Positions 8,439 to 16,778 of a stretch of 49,548 nucleotides of DNA are shown here, piece after piece. A program made the translations under genes and the position numbers. The notes under the pieces are model-generated. The model saw only the letters and a program-made list of their open reading frames with translations. It was not told the origin of the DNA and did no database searches. The stretch covers positions 1-49,548 of the forward strand of contig CAIQUS010000104.1 of the NCBI GenBank assembly GCA_903875045.1. Direction: 5' to 3'. How positions within the stretch are numbered: the stretch's first letter is position 1; every line of letters starts with the position of its first letter. This DNA comes from an uncultured Bacteroidales bacterium. GTDB taxonomy: Bacteria; Bacteroidota; Bacteroidia; Bacteroidales; FEN-979.

Positions 8439-10487
8439 TTGGAATTTAAACTTACATCCGAATTCAAACCTACAGGAGATCAGCCTGAGGCCATAAAACA
8501 ACTTGTTGAGGGCATTCAACGTGGTGATCCCGGACAAGTACTGCTTGGTGTGACCGGTTCAGGGAAGACGTTTACCATTGCCAACGTGGTGCAACAGGTT
8601 CAAAAACCTACACTCGTTCTCAGCCACAATAAAACCCTGGCGGCACAGCTTTACGGTGAATTCAAACAGTTTTTTCCTGACAATGCAGTGGAATTTTTTG
8701 TTTCCTACTATGATTATTACCAACCGGAAGCCTTCATTCCGGTTACCAACACCTACATTGAAAAAGACCTTTCCATCAATGAGGAAATTGAGAAATTGAG
8801 ATTGAGCGCCTCATCTGCCCTTTTATCAGGGCGGCGGGATATCATTGTTGTTTCATCTGTTTCGTGTATTTATGGTATTGGCAACCCTGATGATTTTAGT
8901 CAGAACGTGATACGACTTCAGACCGGTGATCAGATTGGACGGAAAAAATTATTGAATTCGCTTGTGAATAGTCTGTATTCCAGGACTGAAGGTGAATTCA
9001 CCCGTGCCCGGTTCAGGGTGAAAGGGGATTCCATTGATATTTTCCCGGCTTATTTGGACATCGCCTACAGGGTTATCTTCTTTGGCAACGAGGTAGAGAG
9101 CCTTGAGTCATTTGATCCTTTGACAGGACGTAAAATCGAGAAAATGGATCAGATGACGATATACCCTGCAAACATTTTTGTGACCTCACAAGATAAAATG
9201 CGTGAAGCACTTGTTGAAATTCAGGATGACCTGATCAAACAATGCGGATATTTCAGGGAAAACGGAAAAGAACTGGAAGCAAAAAGGTTGGAAGACCGGG
9301 TCAGTTATGACATTGAAATGATGCGGGAACTGGGGTATTGCTCAGGAATTGAAAATTATTCACGGTATTTTGATGGCCGGACCTCCGGTTCGAGGCCATT
9401 CTGTCTGCTGGACTTCTTTCCCGATGATTTTTTAATGGTCATTGATGAAAGTCATGTAAGCATACCGCAGATCAGGGCGATGTTTGGCGGAGATCGTTCA
9501 CGTAAGCAAACCCTTGTTGAGTATGGGTTCAGACTCCCTTCGGCCATGGACAACCGGCCACTGAAGTTTGAAGAATTTGAATCCATGGTGAGGCAAACTG
9601 TGTATGTCAGCGCTACACCGGCCGATTTTGAATTGCAACAGTGTGAGGGAATTGTGGTGGAGCAGGTAATCCGGCCGACCGGGTTGCTGGATCCTTATGT
9701 TGAGGTAAGGCCAAGTTTGCGGCAAATCGATGATCTGCTCGATGAGATCAATCAGCGAATTATAAAACATGAACGTACCCTGGTAACGACCCTCACCAAG
9801 AGAATGGCTGAAGAACTGACCAACTACTTTACAAAGATTGAAATACGATGCCGGTATATCCACTCAGATGTTGACACCCTTGAAAGAGTTGAGATTCTGA
9901 GGGATTTAAGACTGGGCGTATTTGACGTATTGGTTGGTGTGAACCTGCTTCGCGAGGGACTGGATCTTCCTGAAGTCTCGCTGGTTGCCATTCTGGATGC
10001 AGATAAGGAGGGATTTCTCAGATCTGAAAGATCCCTCACCCAAACGGCAGGGCGGGCAGCACGAAATATCAACAGCAAGGTGATCATGTACGCGGATAAG
10101 ATTACTGAATCGATGAAACGGATGATGGCAGAGACAAACCGTCGAAGGGAAAAACAAATTGCCTATAACACCAAAAACAACATCACCCCTACCCAGATTG
10201 TTAAAAGTACGCGTGACATCATGGGGCAAACTGCAGTTGCTGATGGGAACAAGCCGCTACCGGTTCCCTATTATGAAAATGAAAAAATAGATGTGGCTGC
10301 TGACCCTCTTATTAAGTACCTTTCCAGGGAAAAACTTCAAAAACTGATCAGCCGGAACCGTAAAGAAATGGAAGATGCCGTAAAAGCCCTTGATTTTCTG
10401 GAAGCTGCCCGCTTAAGGGATGAAATGAAAGCGTTGCAGGCGATGATTGAAAACCAGGAAGGCGGCAAAGAAAACAAAAAAGGCTGA
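8439..10487 (+). CDS. uvrB: Excinuclease ABC subunit UvrB
   Basis: UvrB is the damage-verifying DNA helicase-like subunit of nucleotide excision repair and works with UvrA and UvrC. The 682-residue product has Walker A GVTGSGKTF (Lys43), the beta-hairpin region with YYDYYQPEAFIP, the DESHVSIPQ motif, the helicase motifs LREGLDLPE and QTAGRAARN, and a C-terminal UVR motif that contacts UvrC. There is no ATG in the right place. Translation appears to begin at TTG 8439, since MEFKLTSEFKPTGDQ aligns with the usual UvrB N-terminus. It ends the mutL transcript and is followed by a bidirectional terminator that includes its stop codon. Confidence 0.97.
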   Translation: MEFKLTSEFKPTGDQPEAIKQLVEGIQRGDPGQVLLGVTGSGKTFTIANVVQQVQKPTLVLSHNKTLAAQLYGEFKQFFPDNAVEFFVSYYDYYQPEAFIPVTNTYIEKDLSINEEIEKLRLSASSALLSGRRDIIVVSSVSCIYGIGNPDDFSQNVIRLQTGDQIGRKKLLNSLVNSLYSRTEGEFTRARFRVKGDSIDIFPAYLDIAYRVIFFGNEVESLESFDPLTGRKIEKMDQMTIYPANIFVTSQDKMREALVEIQDDLIKQCGYFRENGKELEAKRLEDRVSYDIEMMRELGYCSGIENYSRYFDGRTSGSRPFCLLDFFPDDFLMVIDESHVSIPQIRAMFGGDRSRKQTLVEYGFRLPSAMDNRPLKFEEFESMVRQTVYVSATPADFELQQCEGIVVEQVIRPTGLLDPYVEVRPSLRQIDDLLDEINQRIIKHERTLVTTLTKRMAEELTNYFTKIEIRCRYIHSDVDTLERVEILRDLRLGVFDVLVGVNLLREGLDLPEVSLVAILDADKEGFLRSERSLTQTAGRAARNINSKVIMYADKITESMKRMMAETNRRREKQIAYNTKNNITPTQIVKSTRDIMGQTAVADGNKPLPVPYYENEKIDVAADPLIKYLSREKLQKLISRNRKEMEDAVKALDFLEAARLRDEMKALQAMIENQEGGKENKKG

Positions 10488-10512
10488 TTGCCATCGCAAC
10501 CAGCCTTTTTCT
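10477..10512. terminator. Bidirectional rho-independent terminator
   Basis: AAAAAGGCTG (10477-10486) pairs with CAGCCTTTTT (10501-10510) around a 14-base loop. The A-run and T-run make it work in both directions, ending uvrB (+) and the three-domain FKBP gene (-). Confidence 0.85.
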
Positions 10513-10530
10513 CAACCTGAAATCCTCTGA

Positions 10531-11838
10531 TTATTTTACATCCAGCAATTCAACATCGAATACCAGCGTTGAATACGGCGGAATCTGGCCCATATCGCGT
10601 TCTCCGTAAGCAATGGATGAAGGAATAACCAATGTGGCTTTTCCGCCAACATTCATCATGGCAATGCCTTCATCCCAGCCTTTGATCACCTGACCCTTAC
10701 CCAATTCAAATTCGAATGGTTCGTTGCGGTCACGTGATGAATCAAATTTTGTCCCGTTAAGAAGGGTGCCAGTGTAGTGAACTTTCACCTTTTTCCCTGG
10801 GGCTGCCTTCGCACCTGTTCCTTTTACTTTTTCGACATAAATTAGGCCTGTGGCGCTTGGTTTTGCCGTGATCTTGTGGTCAACTAAGTATTTCTTCATA
10901 AGGTCCCCTTCCTGTTTTTTATTGGTTTCGAGTTTAAGAGTCTCTGTTTTCTTTTTATCAGCCTGAGCTTTATCATGATCGGCTTTTGATTGAACATCAA
11001 CAATTTCGAGGTCATAAATAACCGTTGAATAGGGAGGTACCATTGCACCGCGTCCGGTTTCACCAAAAGCAATTCCTGACGGGACAATCAGAGTGGCTTT
11101 GCCACCTTTGACCATCTTTGATACACCTTCCTCAAATCCTGGCGTATCAAATTTTTTCCCGAATTCAAATTCCATTGGTTCACCACGTTCAGATGTAGAG
11201 AAAATTTTCTTTCCATCAACAAGTGATACACTGAAATGGGCCTTCACCCATGAACCGGTATCTATTTTTATGCCTTTTCCAGGTAATGTTTCAACAAAGT
11301 ATAACCCGGAAGGTAAAGGGGAAACTGTTATTTTTTTCTCCTCAATATACTTTTTCAGCGACTCTTCCTCTTTCTTCATCATCGTAACCGGAGAATCAAT
11401 GGAGAGCATCGAAATATAAAAATGAATTACGCTATTACTGTCAATAAAAGCAGGACGAGTTGGTTGACGGAATGTCTTGGTAAACAATGAGTCAGCATTG
11501 ATAATAAAATCGGCACTGTCACCTGGGGATAACATACGGATTCCTTCATAAATATCACCCTTGTATTCTGATGGGGGTAATTGAAACCGTACAGGAGTGG
11601 CCATAGCTGACCTGCTGTTGAAAAGTGTGGAATCTTTGTATTTATAACTCATATTCAGAGAAACCCAATCTCCCTGTTTTGCTTTAAGTGTGTCCTTACT
11701 CACTTTATACAACTTATAATACATGCCTGTTGCCGTTTTATCATAACCAGGATATTTTGAGGAACAAGCCAGCATTGTCAAGGCAACCAACATTACGATG
11801 ACCAATGGATTAACAATCATTTTTTTCATACTTTGCAT
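10531..11838 (-). CDS. FKBP-type peptidyl-prolyl isomerase lipoprotein with three FKBP domains
   Basis: This is an exported prolyl isomerase or chaperone. A lipoprotein signal ends in the lipobox LAC (Cys25), so the protein should be attached to the periplasmic face of a membrane or the outer membrane. Three FKBP-like domains follow. The first (about 40-150) is strongly diverged. The second (about 175-285) carries LPSGLYFVE and GKATLIVPSGIAFGE. The third (about 326-435) has the most complete consensus: VKVHYTGTLLNGTKFDSS, GWDEGIAMM, IPSSIAYGE and IPPYSTLVFDVELL. A Lys/Gln-rich helix of about 40 residues links domains two and three. The start may be the second Met (MKKMIV, three codons in). 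It lies 153 bases downstream of the GldI-like gene on the same strand. Confidence 0.92.
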   Translation of the reverse strand: MQSMKKMIVNPLVIVMLVALTMLACSSKYPGYDKTATGMYYKLYKVSKDTLKAKQGDWVSLNMSYKYKDSTLFNSRSAMATPVRFQLPPSEYKGDIYEGIRMLSPGDSADFIINADSLFTKTFRQPTRPAFIDSNSVIHFYISMLSIDSPVTMMKKEEESLKKYIEEKKITVSPLPSGLYFVETLPGKGIKIDTGSWVKAHFSVSLVDGKKIFSTSERGEPMEFEFGKKFDTPGFEEGVSKMVKGGKATLIVPSGIAFGETGRGAMVPPYSTVIYDLEIVDVQSKADHDKAQADKKKTETLKLETNKKQEGDLMKKYLVDHKITAKPSATGLIYVEKVKGTGAKAAPGKKVKVHYTGTLLNGTKFDSSRDRNEPFEFELGKGQVIKGWDEGIAMMNVGGKATLVIPSSIAYGERDMGQIPPYSTLVFDVELLDVK

Positions 11839-11991
11839 TTTAAAAATTTTGGTTAATAATTATTGAACTAATTTATTTTATTGATACAAAATCACTTTTC
11901 AATCACATAATTTGCACTTTATACATCAGCATTCGTACGGTTATTTGACCGGCAAAGATAGTAAAGTCCTGCTTATCATGAGAGAACGAGT

Positions 11992-12555
11992 TCATTTTTT
12001 TACCGGGTTAATGGCACATAGTTCCACATCGCAAACCAGCGCTGCTCTTGCAGGAATTTTTTCCATATCACCCAGCAGGCCAAATGCCAGGTGAGAAGGC
12101 ACAATCAGCTTTGCCCTGCTGCCTTTCTTCATAAACATGATGCCTTCTTCCAGTCCACTGACAACATTCCTTTTTCCAACTTCAAACGTTAACATGGCAC
12201 CAGAATCGGACATATAAACCAGGTCACCAGTCAAAAGATTCACTTTATACTTAATTGAAACAATGTCACCTGATTTCGCATTTGGTCCGTTCCCTGCTTT
12301 GTAGATCATATACCGTAAGCCAGTCTGGGTTTGAATCATTTCCCATTGATATCGGTGGATAAAATCATCAATCTCCTGATTTTCAGACTGAACAATATGT
12401 TTATTGAGAATAATAACAGAATCTTCCAGCGTTTGTACATTCCTGTCCGATCCGGTTTTTAAAGGTGCTTCAGTACAGGAGATAAAAAAAACCACAGAAA
12501 TAGAAAAGGCCAAATATAAAGGTCTAAAGAAATAAGCGATCCTGAGGGTATTCAA
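11992..12555 (-). CDS. FKBP-type peptidyl-prolyl isomerase lipoprotein, GldI-like
   Basis: The 187-residue protein has a hydrophobic signal ending in FISC (Cys28), an acidic helical linker and one FKBP domain. TGLRYMIYKAGNGP, the LLTGDLVYMSDSG strand, SGLEEGIMFMKKG and VPSHLAFGLLGD are close to the pattern of GldI, a PPIase lipoprotein needed for gliding motility and T9SS function in flavobacteria. It lies one base after the DHH phosphoesterase gene, so the two are co-transcribed. Three T9SS-sorted proteins are in this window, so a role in T9SS cargo folding is plausible. Single-domain FKBP lipoproteins are common, so the specific GldI identity is not certain. Confidence 0.85.
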   Translation of the reverse strand: MNTLRIAYFFRPLYLAFSISVVFFISCTEAPLKTGSDRNVQTLEDSVIILNKHIVQSENQEIDDFIHRYQWEMIQTQTGLRYMIYKAGNGPNAKSGDIVSIKYKVNLLTGDLVYMSDSGAMLTFEVGKRNVVSGLEEGIMFMKKGSRAKLIVPSHLAFGLLGDMEKIPARAALVCDVELCAINPVKK

Positions 12556-12556
12556 C

Positions 12557-13576
12557 TTAGTAAACAGATTTAAGCATTGGTTGGTACTTGGGCAATAATT
12601 GCTTAAACTTCATAATCGTTTCGGCCAGGGTGGTGGTACAATTGGCACCAGCCGCATTGCGATGCCCGCCACCATTAAAATATTCAGATGCCAGGGTATT
12701 AACGGCAAAAGAACCTTTTGACCTGAATGAAACCTTCACAATGCCATCTCGCTCCATGAACAAGGCAGCCAGATTGATGTCCTTGATTGAAAGTGCATAG
12801 TTTACGACCCCTTCAGTATCGCCAATCTGATGATCAAATCGTTCAAGGGCTTCCTTTGACAAAGTAATATATGCCGTATGAAATTCAGGAAGTACAACCA
12901 ATTGATCACTGATGGAATATCCCAATAAGCGCAACCTGCTTTCAGAATAGGTGTCATAAATTAACCGGTGAAGATGCTCACCGTCAATTCCCAACCTGAA
13001 CAACTCGGCCATGATCAGGTATGTTTTAACGTAATTACATGCATAGCTAAGCGAACCTGTATCGGTTATGATTCCTGCGTAGATACATTCGGCGATGTTT
13101 TTATCAAGCAAGGGCAGATCGCCCATTTTCTCAATAAAGTTGTAGATTATCTCCGATGTGGATGAAATCTTTGAAATGGAAATCTGATAAGTAAATTCAT
13201 CCGATGGATTTAAGTGGTGGTCAATGAGCACTTTAATTGCCCTGGATTGCCTGACAAGCGGTGCTGCATCATTCAAACGGCCCAGATTGTTATAGTCTGA
13301 TGCAATAATCAGTTCAGCCCGGTCGATGGCTTTTACACATGCACTCTTATCTGTTGAGAAAACTAAAATTTCATCGTGTCCTTTCATCCACGCGAGGAAA
13401 TCGGGGTATGGATCAGGAATCATGACCTGTACATCATGATTTTTCTTTTTCAGATATGATGCAAGCGCCAGGCTTGATCCAATGGCATCCCCGTCCGGGT
13501 TGGAATGAGAGGTAATCAGAATCCGTAAAGGTTGTGAAATCAGTTCGGAAATAAGGTTAAAGTCAGTATTTTCCAA
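12557..13576 (-). CDS. DHH family phosphoesterase (NrnA-like)
   Basis: This is a 339-residue DHH/DHHA1 protein of the bifunctional oligoribonuclease / pAp phosphatase type. That type degrades RNA dinucleotides to short nanoRNAs and/or dephosphorylates 3'-phosphoadenosine 5'-phosphate. The metal-site motifs are SHSNPDGDAIGSS near residue 25, ASDYNNLGR, the signature IDHHLNP and DTGSLSYA. The DHHA1 substrate motif GGGHRNAAGA is near residue 305. All ligand Asp/His residues appear to be present. The gene is divergent from ndk, with a -7 element on each strand between them, and runs into the GldI-like gene. Confidence 0.92.
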   Translation of the reverse strand: MENTDFNLISELISQPLRILITSHSNPDGDAIGSSLALASYLKKKNHDVQVMIPDPYPDFLAWMKGHDEILVFSTDKSACVKAIDRAELIIASDYNNLGRLNDAAPLVRQSRAIKVLIDHHLNPSDEFTYQISISKISSTSEIIYNFIEKMGDLPLLDKNIAECIYAGIITDTGSLSYACNYVKTYLIMAELFRLGIDGEHLHRLIYDTYSESRLRLLGYSISDQLVVLPEFHTAYITLSKEALERFDHQIGDTEGVVNYALSIKDINLAALFMERDGIVKVSFRSKGSFAVNTLASEYFNGGGHRNAAGANCTTTLAETIMKFKQLLPKYQPMLKSVY

Positions 13577-13598
13577 ATAGTTCGGTTTTTAAGGGGTG

Positions 13599-13606
13599 CA
13601 AAATTA
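13599..13606 (-). promoter_or_regulatory. Putative -7 element for the DHH phosphoesterase operon
   Basis: Minus-strand TAATTTTG followed by CACCCC matches the TAnnTTTG consensus, about 22 bases before the start codon. No -33 TTG is seen at the usual spacing. Confidence 0.45.
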
Positions 13607-13628
13607 AGGATAATTAAAATAAAAATTG

Positions 13629-13636
13629 TAATTTTG
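13629..13636 (+). promoter_or_regulatory. Putative -7 element of ndk
   Basis: TAATTTTG matches TAnnTTTG exactly and would start transcription about 17 bases before the ndk ATG. No clear -33 TTG is present. Confidence 0.5.
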
Positions 13637-13659
13637 TTTGCGCTAAACAATAATCTGAT

Positions 13660-14079
13660 ATGACAGGAACAATTACTTTTACGATGATAAAACCATCAGC
13701 CTTTTCGGCTGGTTATACCGGGAACATCCTTGCAAAAATTGAGGCAGCCGGTTACAAAATAAAAGCCATGAAAAAAATCTCCTTAAGCAAGGAACAGGCC
13801 GGCCACTTTTATGAAATGCATAAAGAAAGGCCGTTTTATGAGGAGTTAACGAATTTTATGTCCTCAGGCCCTATTGTGGCAGCGATACTTGAAAAGGAGA
13901 ATGCTGTTGAATCTTTCAGAAAATTCATCGGTGCAACAGATCCTGCCAAAGCAGATGAGGGTACCATCAGGAAACTCTATGGCAAGAACCTCAGCGAAAA
14001 TGCAGTCCATGGCTCAGATAGCGATGAAAGTGCTCAACGTGAAGCAGGGTTCTTCTTTTCCTTCCTTGAAATGGTCTGA
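13660..14079 (+). CDS. ndk: Nucleoside-diphosphate kinase
   Basis: Ndk transfers the gamma phosphate of ATP to nucleoside diphosphates through a phospho-histidine and balances (d)NTP pools in the cytosol. The 139-aa length is typical. FTMIKPSA near the start is the family N-terminus, the kpn-loop residues and the SGP turn are present, and NAVHGSDS contains the active-site His117. It is transcribed alone from the divergent region shared with the DHH gene and ends at a hairpin terminator that also covers the 3' end of the XRE regulator. Confidence 0.97.
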   Translation: MTGTITFTMIKPSAFSAGYTGNILAKIEAAGYKIKAMKKISLSKEQAGHFYEMHKERPFYEELTNFMSSGPIVAAILEKENAVESFRKFIGATDPAKADEGTIRKLYGKNLSENAVHGSDSDESAQREAGFFFSFLEMV

Positions 14080-14102
14080 CCGGGCTTGTAAAGGTCTGAA
14101 CT

Positions 14103-14510
14103 TCATTCAGGGTCATATTCCCTGAATGTTTTATCATCGTAGAAAACCACGATTTTCTCAATTTTTCTTTCCGTCCTCTCTCTTTTAACCTGCCGCATTG
14201 GTTTTGGTTCTGGTTTACTTTCCAGGATGTCTGGTGGATCAAACAATGTTGCGGCTGGTTTTGGAGCAAAATCACCTGAACCTGCAATTTCCTCGTTAGG
14301 GTCCATGCCGGAGTCTGATGTGCCATACAATAAATATTCTGCCTTCACATCGGGAAACCGCTTTAATACCTTCATGATAAACTCAAGGCTGGGTTTATTT
14401 CTCCCTGAGATCAAATGTGAGATACCCGATCGCTGAATCCCAATCTCATCAGCAAATTGGGAAGGAGTTAAATTTTTGTTCTTCATTAACTCCAAAATTC
14501 GCTCAATCAT
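14103..14510 (-). CDS. XRE-family helix-turn-helix transcriptional regulator
   Basis: This is a 135-residue DNA-binding protein. Residues 1-60 form a lambda-repressor-type HTH (MIERILELMKNKNLTPSQFA, then the recognition helix RSGISHLISGRNKPS), followed by VKAEYLLYG. The C-terminal half is low complexity (Pro/Lys/Glu) and ends in KIEKIVVFYDDKTFREYDPE, a tail seen in related Bacteroidota regulators. The open frame extends 27 codons further upstream, but that part is not HTH-like and lies upstream of the likely transcription start. ATG at 14510 is therefore chosen. The palindrome arrays further upstream are possible operators for this or another regulator. Confidence 0.83.
   Translation of the reverse strand: MIERILELMKNKNLTPSQFADEIGIQRSGISHLISGRNKPSLEFIMKVLKRFPDVKAEYLLYGTSDSGMDPNEEIAGSGDFAPKPAATLFDPPDILESKPEPKPMRQVKRERTERKIEKIVVFYDDKTFREYDPE
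14104..14134. terminator. Rho-independent terminator after ndk
   Basis: CATTCAGGG (14104-14112) and CCCTGAATG (14120-14128) form a perfect 9-base stem with a 7-base loop. TTTTATC follows on +. The hairpin overlaps the last codons of the convergent XRE gene. Confidence 0.75.
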
Positions 14511-14524
14511 CTTCAAAGTTTTTA

Positions 14525-14559
14525 CAAAAGTAATAATAAATGATGCACCTTGTTGACAA
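14525..14559 (-). promoter_or_regulatory. Putative promoter of the XRE regulator
   Basis: On the minus strand TTG (14559-14557) and TACTTTTG (14532-14525) are 24 bases apart, slightly longer than the usual 17-23. Transcription would start near 14518, which supports the ATG at 14510. Two copies of CTTGATGA at 14560-14567 and 14572-14579 lie just upstream. Confidence 0.5.
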
Positions 14560-14681
14560 CTTGATGATATCTTGATGACAAATGGTAACAATGATGTTTA
14601 ATCCAACCATCACATGATATAAACCATGTAAATTATTAATATTAATTGTTTTAATGAATACTCATCAATCAATTTCGCTTG

Positions 14682-14707
14682 TTTACATTCGTAATTTACA
14701 TTTGTAA
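14682..14707. promoter_or_regulatory. Tandem operator-like palindromes, pair 1
   Basis: TTTACATTCGTAA (14682-14694) and TTTACATTTGTAA (14695-14707) abut directly, a 13-base period. Each is a near-palindrome with half-site TTTAC/GTAA. The arrangement suggests cooperative binding of a dimeric regulator. Confidence 0.45.
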
Positions 14708-15001
14708 TCACTTCAATTATTATTACTTTACCCCTCATCCCCGCCAATTCAGTCATCACCCACACCTTACCAGGCCAAAACCAAACCAGGACCGGCAATG
14801 TTAGAAAGTGAACCAACCAACCCAATCAACCCTGAGGGAACCCGATTTCAAACACAAGAGCCAGAGAAAATGTCTGTCATTCTTTATGGAAAAACTTGTA
14901 ACCAGTAACCATGCTATTTGTTTGAAGGTGGAGCAATCATTGTAGATGTTATTTATTTATTACAATAAAGATCAACGTGTTACAATTCAAATCAACCCTT
15001 G

Positions 15002-15028
15002 TTTACAATTGTAATTACATTTGTAAAC
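15002..15028. promoter_or_regulatory. Tandem operator-like palindromes, pair 2
   Basis: TTTACAATTGTAA (15002-15014), whose core TTACAATTGTAA is a perfect 12-base palindrome, is followed immediately by TTACATTTGTAAAC (15015-15028). The spacing is the same 13 bases as pair 1, which lies about 295 bases away. The pair is close to the 3' end of the subtilisin gene. Confidence 0.5.
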
Positions 15029-15047
15029 AATAAGGATCGGGTATTGA

Positions 15048-16736
15048 TTAATTATTGCACTTGATAATCATCTTATTCAGCAGTAAATCCTGCCCTACCA
15101 CTTTAATCAGATAGTTTCCATTCGGAAGAGATGACAGATCGGGAACGGTTATTTTGTAATCCCCTGCTCCTTCGGTCTTCGTATGCATATAAAATGCAAC
15201 CAGGCCAAGGTTGTCAATGAGATACAAATCAATTTTCTGGGCTGTTTTAGCATTAAGTGACAATGTAAATGTAGTTGCAAAGGGATTTGGATAAATATTC
15301 GGTGCAGGAACAATCTCCTTTTTATCAATATTTACATGTTGCATTGCCTTAATAAAATCCGGAATACCATATCCAAGCAATGAATCGGGATGGGATACCT
15401 GGTTGCCGCTTAACTCGATTGCACGGGTAATTGACAGATTACTCCAGGTAGGTGCAGCCTGCCATAAACATGCTGTCATACCCGCAATAACAGGTGACGA
15501 AAAGGATGTTCCGCTGGCCGACATGATGGTGCCATTTGTTGAGGATACAACCGCCGGCGCCCCCTGGGCGGCAATATTCGGTTTTATGCGCAAAGTCGCC
15601 TCCCCCACTGAACTGAATCCGGCACGGATGCCACTGGCATTCACAGCGGCAACAGCAAGCACTCCAAGGCCATCTGCAGGTGAACTGATACATTTCCATG
15701 GTTTGTCACCTGAATTTCCGGCGCTGCAAACCACAATCATGCCTTTGCTGGCTGCGATATTCGCCCCTCTCGTAGCAGGAGTTGTATGGCCATTCATATC
15801 AGAGCAGGTGTGATTTTGGGCAGCATCATTAAACTCAGTATAACCAAGCGATGAATTGATGATGTCGGCTCCTGCACTGTCCGCAAACTCCGCAGCAGCA
15901 ACCCAATTGTATTCCTCTATAAGAAATTCAGAATTAGAATCTTCTGAGCGAAGCAGCCAATAACTCGCTTTGGGGGCAGTTCCGACAAGCTGGCCCGGAA
16001 TATTTCCCCCCATGGTCGAAAGAACTTCCATCCCATGTTCATTTTCATGATATACGTTGTTCCCGGGTGAAACAAAATCTCTTGTGCCAAGAATTTGATT
16101 GTTAAGTCTTAAGCTATCAAATGCCGGTAGAATATCGACATAACGAAAACCAGCATCCAGCACAGCAATGACCATCCCTTCTCCCTTGTAACCCAGTTTA
16201 TGCAAACTATCGCCATTTAACATGTGTATCTGATTATAAGAAACGCCATAGTCGTAACCTGTATTACCGTTGTAACCACTTTTACTCGACGCCGGGGAAA
16301 AACTGTTATACTGAAGCATCACTTCATCTAACATGAATTTATCATCAGATTTTGAATGTTTTACACGATCAACCTCAGAGCTCTTATATATACGTTTTAC
16401 AAATGGAAATTTCAAAATTGAATCAATTATTGATGGATTAAGGCAATAGATGGTGATTCCGTTAAACCATTTTGACCGTGTCAGTTCAGTCACACTGTAT
16501 TGTTTGACTCTGTTTATATAAGATTGATTTACCGGTAAATCGTTTTGAACAATGGGTATCCCCTGCCGTTGTCTGCGCTCGATTGCCCGGTATGACAGGA
16601 ATTGGGCAGGACTGTTTATCGAATAGATTGAATTGGTCTTATCCATAAACTCGATAAAATACTTCTGGGGGGCGACCTGAGCCAGCGTGGAGAGAGAAAC
16701 CCCGGCCAAAATAAGAATAATAGCTATTTTTTTCAT
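15048..16736 (-). CDS. S8 family serine peptidase with T9SS sorting domain
   Basis: This is a secreted subtilisin-like protease of 562 aa. ATG 16736 is chosen because MKKIAIILILAGVSLSTLAQ is a standard signal peptide. The longer frame from 16856 adds 40 unrelated residues. The catalytic triad is visible as VLDAG (Asp194), NEHGMEV (His234) and SGTSFSSP (Ser411). The propeptide-like region (about 25-170) contains SYRAIERRQRQ, found in many Bacteroidota subtilases. The C-terminus (about 480-562) begins IYPNPF and ends in a short beta-rich domain, the type A T9SS sorting signal. It is therefore exported through T9SS and anchored on the surface or released. Confidence 0.93.
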   Translation of the reverse strand: MKKIAIILILAGVSLSTLAQVAPQKYFIEFMDKTNSIYSINSPAQFLSYRAIERRQRQGIPIVQNDLPVNQSYINRVKQYSVTELTRSKWFNGITIYCLNPSIIDSILKFPFVKRIYKSSEVDRVKHSKSDDKFMLDEVMLQYNSFSPASSKSGYNGNTGYDYGVSYNQIHMLNGDSLHKLGYKGEGMVIAVLDAGFRYVDILPAFDSLRLNNQILGTRDFVSPGNNVYHENEHGMEVLSTMGGNIPGQLVGTAPKASYWLLRSEDSNSEFLIEEYNWVAAAEFADSAGADIINSSLGYTEFNDAAQNHTCSDMNGHTTPATRGANIAASKGMIVVCSAGNSGDKPWKCISSPADGLGVLAVAAVNASGIRAGFSSVGEATLRIKPNIAAQGAPAVVSSTNGTIMSASGTSFSSPVIAGMTACLWQAAPTWSNLSITRAIELSGNQVSHPDSLLGYGIPDFIKAMQHVNIDKKEIVPAPNIYPNPFATTFTLSLNAKTAQKIDLYLIDNLGLVAFYMHTKTEGAGDYKITVPDLSSLPNGNYLIKVVGQDLLLNKMIIKCNN

Positions 16737-16746
16737 TTTTTTTGGA

Positions 16747-16754
16747 TAATTTTG
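16747..16754 (+). promoter_or_regulatory. Putative -7 element of the DUF4301 gene
   Basis: TAATTTTG matches TAnnTTTG and lies 24 bases before the ATG at 16779, in the 42-base divergent gap with the subtilisin gene. It overlaps the in-frame TTG at 16752, so that TTG is unlikely to be the start. Confidence 0.5.
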
Positions 16755-16778
16755 TCTAAAATTACTAAAAAACCTTTT

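Larger units (their letters stand above)
14592..15047. other. Palindrome-rich intergenic region
   Basis: This part of the 537-base gap between the XRE and subtilisin genes contains no credible gene. A 71-codon ORF at 14610-14825 (-) lacks family features and runs through the palindromes. The ends of the region are very AT-rich. A middle stretch around 14730-14860 is C/A-rich on the + strand. It holds four copies of a TTTACAnTTGTAA-type palindrome in two pairs. Confidence 0.6.

Noticed and set aside
14511-14591. Longer form of the XRE regulator
   Set aside because: The extra residues are not HTH-like and lie upstream of the likely transcription start.
14610-14825. 71-codon ORF on the minus strand in the palindrome-rich gap
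   Set aside because: It has no family features, an odd start, and its frame runs through the AT-rich palindromes. It looks like a chance ORF in C/A-skewed DNA.
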